This document shows positions 11,480 through 20,350 of a stretch of 64,000 bases of DNA, piece after piece. A program made the position numbers and the translations under genes. The stretch comes from Deroplatys truncata (Eukaryota > Arthropoda > Insecta > Mantodea > Mantidae): positions 675,613,618 to 675,677,617 of the forward strand of contig CM060990.1 in assembly GCA_030765065.1 (NCBI GenBank), written 5' to 3'. The stretch's first letter is position 1, and each line of letters opens with the position of its first letter. Below the pieces are notes generated by a model. That model worked only from the letters and a program-made list of their open reading frames with translations. It was not told the DNA's origin and did no database searches.

Positions 11480-14272
11480 CAACAACCTCGGAGAAACGAA
11501 GATTCACAGGTAGGGGCTGGCTTTTTAAGGCTGTTACAGGTAAATTGCCGTAGTATTATGAATCAAGTTGTAGAGTTTTGGAATTTAATGGAGATATGTA
11601 ATCCAAATGTAATTATAGGTACGGAGTCATGGCTAAATGTTGATATAAATGATGCGGAAGTTTTCAGCTCAGATTACAGGGTGTTTAGGAGGGACAGGGA
11701 CGGAAGGGGAGGGGGAATTTTTATTTGCGCTAAGTCAGAGTTACAAAGCAAAGCGCTATGGGTAGAAGAGGATGTAGAGATTATGGCAATTGAAATTATT
11801 GATCAGAAAAACGAAGGTAATAATATAACAATAATAGCTTGCTACAGACCACCTAGCGAAACTAATCACAAAACGTTGCATAAATTAATAGAAAAAATCT
11901 CTTCCGTAATGGGAAACGTTATTGTAGCAGGGGATGTAAATCTGCCAAATGTAAACTGGAAAGGTCAGTTAATAGGAGGCAAAGACCAAAATCTTGTTAA
12001 TTTTCTGGTTTGGGAACAGGGGTTGTTGCAAGTCGTTAACACAAGTACTAGGAAATCAGCCTTACTAGATGTATTTTTATGCAGGCCTCAGTCTTTGTTT
12101 GCTGAATGTGAGGTCTTGCCAGGTATCAGTGACCACCATTGTGTGCAATTAGAAGTAAGCTGGGGGGGACGATTGAACCGGTTTGAATTAGAACAAACAT
12201 CAATTAGCTGGAATTTCCAGAAAGCGGACGGGGCTGCTATTCAGAATTTTCTACGCGAGCAATATTGGTCTTTCGTAAAATCTGCCACTAGTGTAAATGA
12301 AGCCTGGGCTAGTTTCAAAACACTTACTTCGGAAGCAATTATGAAACATGTACCTTTTAAAGTTATGAAAAATAACGCTGATCCTGAATTTTGTACAAAA
12401 TGTATTAGGTCACTTAAAAGGAAAACAAGGCGCGCGTATCATAAAAGGAGGAAATCAGAATGGCATTTTATTAAATTTAAAGAATTAACCAAGAATTTAC
12501 AAAACGAAAAGTTGCAAGCACAGGAGCGGTTCTTAGAACAAATTTTAAATAAGGAAAGTGACGGATGGAAAGCATTTTACAATTATGTGAGGAGACGCAG
12601 GGGTAATAAAGAAGGCATACCAGATTTCAAAGTTAACGGGACTGCCGTAATAAATGATAAGGAAAAGGCGAACATATTAAATGCACATTTTGTATCGGTC
12701 TTTCATCAAATGGATGATAGTCCTGAACGGGAAAATAGGAGTGGTGGAGAATCGCTATTTCAAATAATGGCGCCAAAATTACGTAAAAGGATCAAGATGC
12801 TACAGAATCGAAAATCAAGAGGGCTGGACAACGTACCCACTGAAATATTAAAAATAGGGGGAGAAGCCATGATTCCCTACCTAATGCTCTTGTTTAACAT
12901 GTCAATTAACAACCGTGCACTACCGGAAGACTGGAAATCCGCTATTGTAGTTCCAATATACAAAGGGGGTAATAAAACAGAAATAAATAATTATCGGCCT
13001 GTCAGCCTAACGTTGGTAGTGTGTAAAGTAATGGAGCATCTAATTGCAGAATACATACGGGAGGAATTAGAAAACAAACAGTGGTTCAACAAAGCGCAAC
13101 ATGGGTTTAGATCCGGGTATTCATGTGAAAGTCAAACAACTTCATTAATTCAAGATTTGGCAGATGAGGTGGATGCAGGGGGAAGGACTGATGCAGTGGT
13201 GATAGATTTTTCTAAAGCTTTTGGCGTAGTGCCACATAGTTTACTCATCCGGAAACTAGCAAATGCGGGACTTGATAATCGCGTTGTATTGTGGGTAGAA
13301 CAATTTTTGAAAGGGAGGACGCAAAGAGTAAGAGTAGGTAGAGAACTTTCAGAAGGGGGGACCGTAAGTTCGGGCGTGCCCCAAGGCTCGGTACTGGGCC
13401 CGTTACTGTTTCTTATCTTTGTTAATGATATCCATATAAACATTAAATGCCAGATAAGACTGTTCGCAGACGATTGTATTATTTACAATAAGATTAGGAA
13501 TTCCATGCATGAGACTGGTCTTCAGGACGACCTAAATGAAATCAGGCGGTGGGCCGAAGCAAACAAAATGACAATTAATGCTGGGAAAAGTAAGTCCATT
13601 GTTTTTAGCAGAACTAAGGGGAAGATTATACATAACTATCAAATGGGCGGGGAACCAATTCCACAGGTGGACAGCTGCAAATATTTGGGAGTGTGCTTGT
13701 CAAGTAATGCTGGATGGGGGGAACAGATAAATAGTACATCTAGGAAAGCGTGGAAAGCATTGCATTTCGTAATGAGAATACTGAAAAAGGGGAGCGCAAA
13801 GACCAGGGAACTAGCCTACAAATCGTTAGTGCGGCCGGTTATGGAATATGGAGTAGCATGTTGGGACCCATACAGAGTCAATCAGATTGATTCCTTAGAA
13901 AAAGTACAGAGAAGGGCTATAAAATTCATAAGGAGAGGTAAAGATTTTGGGTTTACAAAAGGTGAAGAGAATGAATGGGAACCGCTAAAAGTTAGGCGTA
14001 AAAAACATAGATTAGTTGCGTTATTTAAAGCTTATACTGGTTCAAATGCTTGGGCGGATGTTAGAGAAAGGTTAGAGAATCCAGCACACTACTTTCGAAA
14101 CGATCATCTGTTTAAAATTAGGGGTAGAAAGTGCAGAACCGACGTGGGAAAATTTTCTTTTGTTAATAGAACCATTGAGGAATGGAATGAATTGCCTGTA
14201 GCAGCCTTTCAGGGCTGTCCTCTGACCTTAAAGCAGTTCAGAAATAATATTAGCAGAATAAATGTTGGTTAA
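11480..14272 (+). CDS. LINE ORF2: AP endonuclease and reverse transcriptase
   Basis: The frame is open from directly after the ORF1 stop (11480). The first ATG is at 11558, but family-typical N-terminal sequence (LLQVNCRSI) lies upstream of it. The endonuclease shows GTESWL, CYRPP, GDVNLPNVNW and SDHHCV. The RT shows VVPIYKGG, YRPVSL, GFRSGYSC, VVIDFSKAF, GVPQGSVLGPLLF and FADD at about residue 634 (counted from ATG 11558). It ends with a C-terminal region WNELP. It is 904 codons from the ATG without a stop. One conserved residue is altered: motif A reads AFG where the family has AFD. It would nick the target and copy the LINE RNA by target-primed reverse transcription. It lies in the same frame as ORF1. 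Confidence 0.88.
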   Translation, partial: QQPRRNEDSQVGAGFLRLLQVNCRSIMNQVVEFWNLMEICNPNVIIGTESWLNVDINDAEVFSSDYRVFRRDRDGRGGGIFICAKSELQSKALWVEEDVEIMAIEIIDQKNEGNNITIIACYRPPSETNHKTLHKLIEKISSVMGNVIVAGDVNLPNVNWKGQLIGGKDQNLVNFLVWEQGLLQVVNTSTRKSALLDVFLCRPQSLFAECEVLPGISDHHCVQLEVSWGGRLNRFELEQTSISWNFQKADGAAIQNFLREQYWSFVKSATSVNEAWASFKTLTSEAIMKHVPFKVMKNNADPEFCTKCIRSLKRKTRRAYHKRRKSEWHFIKFKELTKNLQNEKLQAQERFLEQILNKESDGWKAFYNYVRRRRGNKEGIPDFKVNGTAVINDKEKANILNAHFVSVFHQMDDSPERENRSGGESLFQIMAPKLRKRIKMLQNRKSRGLDNVPTEILKIGGEAMIPYLMLLFNMSINNRALPEDWKSAIVVPIYKGGNKTEINNYRPVSLTLVVCKVMEHLIAEYIREELENKQWFNKAQHGFRSGYSCESQTTSLIQDLADEVDAGGRTDAVVIDFSKAFGVVPHSLLIRKLANAGLDNRVVLWVEQFLKGRTQRVRVGRELSEGGTVSSGVPQGSVLGPLLFLIFVNDIHINIKCQIRLFADDCIIYNKIRNSMHETGLQDDLNEIRRWAEANKMTINAGKSKSIVFSRTKGKIIHNYQMGGEPIPQVDSCKYLGVCLSSNAGWGEQINSTSRKAWKALHFVMRILKKGSAKTRELAYKSLVRPVMEYGVACWDPYRVNQIDSLEKVQRRAIKFIRRGKDFGFTKGEENEWEPLKVRRKKHRLVALFKAYTGSNAWADVRERLENPAHYFRNDHLFKIRGRKCRTDVGKFSFVNRTIEEWNELPVAAFQGCPLTLKQFRNNISRINVG

Positions 14273-14364
14273 TTAACTAGTGTACCCATTTCACAAACTA
14301 TACTATTAAAGTTGACACTACCAGGTTGAAAATACTGGTAACTAAATATAAGGACAAATTGTAA

Positions 14365-14550
14365 ATATTTAAGTACCTCGAAAATAGTTACGTTCTTTGT
14401 AAATCGTTAAGTACTTTGTAGATAGTTAAGTAAATTGAGAATAGTTAAGTAAATTGTGAATAGTTAAGTAAATTGTGAATAGTGAAGTAAATGGTGAATA
14501 GTGAAGTAATTGTGAATAGTTAAGTAAACTATAAATGGTTCAGTAATTAG
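14365..14550 (+). repeat. Short tandem repeats in LINE 3' UTR
   Basis: About nine degenerate copies of an 18-21 bp unit built on GTGAATAGTTAAGTAAATT follow ORF2. They lie in the 3' UTR before the segment GCCACCGGGAAGTACCC and the ATAC tail. Confidence 0.8.
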
Positions 14551-14712
14551 GGATTTTAAAAGCTTCGTTAATATTTAAAATTAATCATTTTGTATTGTTA
14601 GTCTTGTTTATTATTATTATTGTAAGCTAGTCATGGTGATGTAAATTTTGTACGGTTTAATTCTGCCACCGGGAAGTACCCAATTGCAGAATAAATAAAT
14701 ACATACATACAT

Positions 14713-15766
14713 ACATGTGTTATTAGTTGTAATAATTACACGCGCATAATAATCGTCTCCCTCATATACATATACGATGATAAGCAGGTACGCGAGTCAG
14801 TTCATATACACTTATTTACATTAATCAAATAAATACTTAATCGTATTCATTGATCGACTAGTAGCGTTTAATTCAATTAATCAAGATACATGCGGTGGGA
14901 GGTTGCGTCCAACACTTTAGAGCCGCGATGTCTTGACGTTAGCAGTATAACCATCGATTCTTTTTTCAATAATGTTGTGCATGGACGAACATTAAGGTTC
15001 GATACCAGGGGCTCGTTACTCATATGCTTTATACCAATAGGCTCGTTACTGCGAATATTGCACATATCACATCTAGGTTCGATACCAGATTTCGTTACTC
15101 ATATGCTTTATACCAAGGGGTCTCGTTACTGCGAATAATGCACATCCTAGGTTCGATACCAGGGTTCGTTACTGCGAATAATGCACATACCACTCCTAGG
15201 TTCGATACCAGGGTTCTTAGCTCTTTTTTTCCCAAGGGGCTCTTTTACTGGGAATATCGCTCATATCACGCCTACCCACATTTATGATGATGATGATGAT
15301 GATGACAGAGTTTGATACTCGGTTCAATCATTCTTTTTATCGCCCTTATCGGCTTTATCACATTGATTCTCATACACAGTTACCCCGCACCCCTGTTTAT
15401 GATAAACACTCTGTAGCAGGATCGCGCGTGTGTCCAATAGACGTACCATTAGCGGCGGTTATTAACGGTTTATACATGTATCATCACACATATCCATTAG
15501 ACGTGTCATTAGCATAGGCCGTTAGCGCTTACATATGTATTACCATGCATATCCATTAGAGGCGGTCATTAGTGATGGTCATTAGCGGTTACACATGTAC
15601 TACCACGAATATCCATTAGCAACGCTCATTAGCGCCGGCCATTAGCGGTTACACATGTATTACAATGAATATCCATTAGCGGATTACACGTGTAATACTT
15701 GTTAACACGTATAATTACATGTGTCAACACGTGTTTTTGAGCCAGCTCTCTCGTATATAGGCTACC
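14713..15766. repeat. Right MULE arm, outer piece
   Basis: Inverted partner of 7247-8217, with the same three blocks in reverse order. It carries one more CCATTAGCGG-type tandem unit than the left arm (about 15440-15690) and a (GAT)n run at 15283-15305 in place of an ATCATC run on the left. The arms have clearly diverged by small indels. The open frames at 14890-15517 and 14877-15065 are in this repeat. Confidence 0.85.
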
Positions 15767-16400
15767 TATGTAAATTGTTTTGATATGAGTAATTTTAAAA
15801 TCAAATAATGGTCCAATTTTAGAAATCATCAATAATTGCTATATAACGCATTATTTTAAGTAAAACATAGAGGTAACAACCTACATATAGCTAGCAGGTA
15901 ATAAACTCGGATTCCTCCCTTTTTTGTTTGAGAAACACTAAAATTTTCAAGTTCTAAAAATTAATTACAAGAATTGAAATCGCCACTAAACGTCCATATA
16001 ATAGTTCGTTTAAAATAAGTGTATGCAACACATTATAGCATTTGGAAATCCTTGTTGAAGCAGATACATTTCACTATCCTTCGGGAAACACCACATACTT
16101 CAACTCAATACACAGAAGATTTTAACATTGAATACCTTTTGATATTCAGCTTCAGCCTGTCGTCGCTAGTCAGTTTCCAATGGGAACATGTATGGAGAAG
16201 ATGTACCGAACTACTGAAGTGAGTGGGTCATCTCGTGTAGTTGAATACCGCAGAAAAACTCCCCCGAGATATATACCGAGTTTAACATCTAAGGTCATAT
16301 CGCCGGCTTTGTTTTTGGAACAAATTGCTCAACAGCAAAAAAGTGCACTCGTTTTACTATTGTTTTGATCTTTTGGCTTTATTAATAAGTTTTAAATAAG

Positions 16401-16670
16401 TGCGCACACACACATACTCTCACACACGCATCACTTACACTCAGACACACTGACTCACTCACATACTCACTCTCTCATTCACAGCCTAACTTATCACTCA
16501 CCTACTCACCCTCAATCACTCACGCTCTGTCTGTCATCTACTCACACTGTCACTCTCTCTTACGCACACGCTCACTGTTACACTGACACCTTCACACTCT
16601 CATACTCTCTCACTCACTTACACTCTCACTCTGTCACCTTCATTCACTCACACTCTTTCACATACTCACT
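16401..16670 (-). repeat. (TGAG)n-type microsatellite in unit 4
   Basis: About 270 bp of CACT/CACA/CTCT words on the plus strand, in the same position and with the same right-hand junction (CACTTCCGGACTCTGGGG) as the tracts in units 3 and 5. Confidence 0.93.
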
Positions 16671-16725
16671 TCCGGACTCTGGGGAGGATGGGGAATAATC
16701 CTGTCAAAAGAAAAATTCTCGTCCT

Positions 16726-16808
16726 CCAGCCGGGATTCGAACCCGGGACTTCTGGATTTGGAAGCTAGCAAGCTAACCTCCAGACCACAGCGGCAGTCTC
16801 CGCAGAGA
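16726..16808 (-). repeat. tRNA-derived SINE-like head in unit 4
   Basis: The best preserved copy. On the minus strand it reads TGGTCTGGAGGTTAGC (A-box region) and GGGTTCGAATCCCGG (B box). Its flank GGCTGGAGGACGAGAA leads into the microsatellite, which takes the place of a SINE 3' tail. Confidence 0.78.
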
Positions 16809-17059
16809 CTGGTATGATGGAATTTGGTGTCGTGCAAAAAACTCCAGAAATAAATAATATTTAATTAAATAATTCCTACTAGCAACATGTATGTAATAAC
16901 CTTTCAAATATAACACTTCGCATCTCAGTTATAGTTCCAGAAAATAAACGGGTATTTTAATAATTCAGTTTCTCTCTTAAAATTATCTGAGGTCATTGTA
17001 CTGAATTTTATAAGATAATTTAATTTTAACTTTCTCTTAAGTGTAGCAAGGCTAGATAC

Positions 17060-18175
17060 TATTGTCCATTCCAAACCAGAGTGCCTCTCACAGTAAACAA
17101 ACTCTTTGTATTATCCGTGCGAAAGTAGTTCGCCTTCCCCACCCTAATGGCTGCTTGTTCCCCTCTCACGTGCTTGTTGAACATTGTTTCAATCTATAAA
17201 AAGTGCTGAGAATCATAGAAAATGAGAATCATTGTTCAAAATGCAACCTGAGGTAACAATGGATTTTATAAGTATGAGGAAATGAACAGTTTACTTACGT
17301 TAATCACAATCTTCGGGCAAAAGTGAAACACTCAAATCCGAATTCTCTGAAAATGATTCAGCTGCCATATCGAAATCAGAACTACTCTCTAAAATAATGA
17401 CAAGCTTATCCAAAATTACACAGCACTGTCGCACACAAAACAAGTTCCCACATTTGATTATCCTCTTCTATGTTCTATTATGTCTGTTTATATTCCCTTC
17501 TCGCTGAAACGCCTGTAAAATCAGATATTAGTTGCATAATATCCACTAATGCAAGTGTCGGGTATTTTTCAAATAGCGAGTTGAATACATTAAGTATTAT
17601 TTGTTTCTCGCCACTTTTTAACGGTTCCTGCTTTTGTGTTTGAACAGTTTATTTGCATTACACGCACCTTCCTCTGCCAGGAGAACAGAAATAACAACTG
17701 ACTAAATAAATCACAAGATTAGATTTGACCTGAGTTGAGCATAAGTGTGCTAGCGTATTATAAATGCCTATTCGCTTATCATATTTCCTGTGTTCCGCAA
17801 AGTGTTTATTCGGTACTCAGATAGCACCTCTGGCAATTCATTGCTGCATTTCTTGTATATGTAAGAGAGTGGCAGCCATGCATGCAGTTGGTATTAACAA
17901 GCAAGATACTGTCGGCGTTAGCGCAACAGGAGACGAAAATCATATTCTGTAATCTCTTAACTGTTAGTATGTATCCATTATCTTTAACAATGAGTTCTTA
18001 TGATAACCGCAATAAAATGTGCAGTTCTATAACTTTCCTGCCCTAATATTTCATGATACAATACATGTATTCACGAACTATTTACGTTGGCGTAAGTGTG
18101 TTCTTGGGTTCGTGACAAGCAGAAGCACGTGCTTTTGTTTACATCAGAGGGAACTCTGGTTTGGAATGGACAGTA
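17060..18175. mobile_element. TA-flanked terminal-inverted-repeat element, non-autonomous
   Basis: The ends are TTGTCCATTCCAAACCAGAG and the reverse of CTGTCCATTCCAAACCAGAG, flanked by TA on both sides (17060-17061 and 18174-18175). Removing the element and one TA restores the array text AGATACTAGAGG, as in other units. The element is 1112 bp without a transposase. On the minus strand near 17395-17325 a short acidic open frame starting MAAESFSENSD ends in GATTAACGTAAGT, which could be a relic of a first exon. The TA duplication and inverted ends suggest Tc1/mariner-like or a related superfamily. The family is not identified. Confidence 0.75.
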
Positions 18176-18388
18176 GAGGATGCATTGTATCCCACCCAAA
18201 AATTAATTATCGATTCACCAGAAATACATGTTTTGAGATCCCCAGAAACCAAGCAGATTTAATTTCCAAAAAAGGCTCGTGTGCATGACTGTATGTTAGT
18301 CTGTGAAAGCATAACTCAAAAACAAAAAGTAAGACGAATATCAAACCAAATAAGTGCTGTATTTTTCAAGGATAGATAGGAAGACTTT

Positions 18389-18403
18389 CATTAAACTTGT
18401 CCC
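18389..18403. repeat. Target site duplication of I-type LINE, left
   Basis: CATTAAACTTGTCCC, identical to 24350-24364. Confidence 0.95.
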
Positions 18404-19033
18404 CCGCAGGGTCTCACCTTATGTGAGTACGGGTTTTGCGTACCCTGGGGTACCCGAGCCACTCATCGCCATCTTCATCCCTTCATCCCCGTCCGGTCGA
18501 GGTGGGTTCGTGCTCGTGACCGGGGGACACAAGGTAGGCTCTCGTGCGTTCTTTGCATTTCATTCATACCGCGTCTCGCCATCGTTTCTTTCTTCCCTTG
18601 TCACTTTTCGGCCATTTCGCACCACGACATTCGCAAATCCCTTTTCTTCCTCGCCGGCCTACCTTGCGTGTGAAATGCCCACACAGTTTTATTTATTTTA
18701 TCTTTTCTTTTAATCCTCTGTGGACACAGCCTGACGGATACCCACGCACTTAGTGCGCAGCTGGGTGAGTGGGTAATGGCGTCATCCCCACCACCCGGGG
18801 TCGTCATGTAGGGTTTGTGTTCGTATCCGCTGTTCAAGTACAGTCCCGTGGGGGGGGGCCATTGCATGAGCTGCTGACTTCTGACGGTGATTGGGTCCCT
18901 CTGTCTATATTCTGGGAGGTGTGACCCTGGGGTGGGTCTGGTATAGATAGACCACTCACCCAAGCTGGGGTAACCCCGGGAAGTCAGAGCCCGAGGTCGG
19001 AGACGGTTGCAATGGTGGAGGATTATTTTCGCT

Positions 19034-20310
19034 ATGGAGCACCCTTTCTCCATTATAAACAACAAGCGCCGAAAAGTTTTAGTAACAGAAGTAGCACCGC
19101 CAGCAGCTGGTTGTTACTTAGTAATTACCCGTACAGAGGAAGGACAATCATTCCAGAAGGTGAACCCTTTTATCATCCAGAAGGGCATTGACTCAATTGC
19201 TGGTCCGGTTCTTTCCTGCACTCGGCTTCGCAATGGTTCGTTGTTAGTGCAAAGCAAGTCCGAGGCACAAAGTAAGTCCTTGTTGAGCGCCATGCTTCTC
19301 CACGGTTATCCTATTGCTTCTCCACGGTTATCCTATCCGTGTTGAGAAGCACCGCACCTTGAATTCTTGCCGAGGCGTTGTCACCACGCATAGCCTCGAT
19401 GGCATATCGGACGAGGACCTGGTCGAATATCTTGCAGACCAGAAGGTGACAGCGGTTCATTGAGTGCAGGCCATACGCGACGGCATATTGGTACCCACTC
19501 GTATCCTGTTTCTAACATTTGTTGGCGTCGATCTGCCCACGAGCATCTCTGCAGGGTACGAACAGGTTTCTGTGAGGCCTTATATTCCTAGACCTCTGCG
19601 TTGTTTTAAATGCCAACGTTTTGGGCATACGCAAGTGTCATGTAAGAGTGCCGTTAACATCTGTGCAACATGTAGCCAGCCCTCACACGAAGGTGTCTGT
19701 TCTGCGTTAATTGCAAAAGGTCACATTCTGCTTCATTTGGCGACTGTCCGCAGTATTTGGACGAGAAGGCGATCCAGGAGATCCGGGTAAAGGAGAAACT
19801 CTCCTTCGCCGAAGCCCGGAGGCGTTACCATGCGCGCCAACCTTCGCTCCTCCGATCGGGAACATTCAGTTCTATTGTTGCCTCGCCAAACCCCGGAAGG
19901 ATGCTGGGACTCAAACTTGGACCATGACTGCCTTGACCGCCACTACCATCCGGCCATCCAAGTCTGCTACTGTTACCAAGCCCTATAAACCTGGTCCAAA
20001 GTCTATGAAGTCACCAGCCACTGAGAAAAAGCCGAAGCAGAAACTTCGAAGAGAAGATTTTTTAAAAGACCCTCCGCGTGTTCACAGCAAGCAGGGTTCA
20101 CCTTCTCCTCGTAGGTCGCAGTCCCAGGAAGCTCCTGGGACCAGCCGCGCTCAGCGGCACACCTCACCCATCGCCACCCAGAACCGATTCTCGGCGCTTG
20201 AATCGGTTTCTGGCTCGGAGCGCGTGGGCCCTCCCTTCGAGGAGGCTATGGAGTCTGACCAACTCCATGCCAAAAGCCCGAGCCCAAAGGTTAAACAAAA
20301 GGTAATTTTA
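19034..20310 (+). pseudogene. I-type LINE ORF1 (gag-like, three CCHC knuckles)
   Basis: The start at ATG 19034 (MEHPFSIINNKRRK) follows a 630 bp leader. A 22-bp tandem duplication (19294-19315 and 19316-19337) shifts the frame. A TGA at 19461-19463 is consistent with CGA decay. Three zinc knuckles follow: CFKCQRFGHTQVSC, CATCSQPSHEGVC and, after another frame change near 19700, CVNCKRSHSASFGDC. A basic Ser/Pro-rich tail extends to about 20310. In the I/R1/Jockey groups this protein coats the LINE RNA. The three-knuckle layout is standard. Confidence 0.82.
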
Positions 20311-20350
20311 AGCCGCCCTTCTAAGTGGACAGTTTATCCCTTTTTTCTTA

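Larger units (their letters stand above)
10412..14712 (+). mobile_element. Near-complete CR1-like LINE nested in the MULE arm
   Basis: This is a 4.3 kb non-LTR retrotransposon. It has a short 5' UTR, ORF1 (2A-like motif, PHD-like finger, coiled coil, SGNH esterase), ORF2 (endonuclease and reverse transcriptase, no RNase H), a 3' UTR with short tandem repeats, and a 3' tail of ATAC repeats after AATAAATAAATA. The insertion point is exact because the other arm of the MULE shows the uninterrupted sequence. The target duplication is short or blurred by the tail (ACAT at most). The ORF1 esterase and the ORF2 layout favour the CR1/L2 group. Confidence 0.85.
7247..15766 (-). mobile_element. Mutator-like (MULE) transposon with ~1.1 kb inverted repeats
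   Basis: The left arm (7247-8332) and the right arm (10290-10411 plus 14713-15766) are inverted copies. The outer ends read CTATATATGAGAGAGCTGGC on the left and the reverse of CTATATACGAGAGAGCTGGC on the right. The loop holds a minus-strand coding remnant with a SWIM zinc finger, a domain found in MULE transposases. Long subterminal inverted repeats plus SWIM suggest a MULE, possibly Phantom-like. The expected 8-9 bp duplication is not clear (7 bp, one mismatch). A CR1-like LINE later landed in the right arm. Without that LINE the element is about 4.2 kb. Confidence 0.65.

Noticed and set aside
16726-16808. Functional tRNA gene on the minus strand
   Set aside because: A and B boxes are tRNA-like, but the acceptor stem does not pair, no anticodon arm is recognisable, and the module is repeated in the array as part of a SINE-like head.
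18601-19065. 154-codon minus-strand frame
   Set aside because: It is the antisense of the GC-rich 5' UTR of the I-type LINE.
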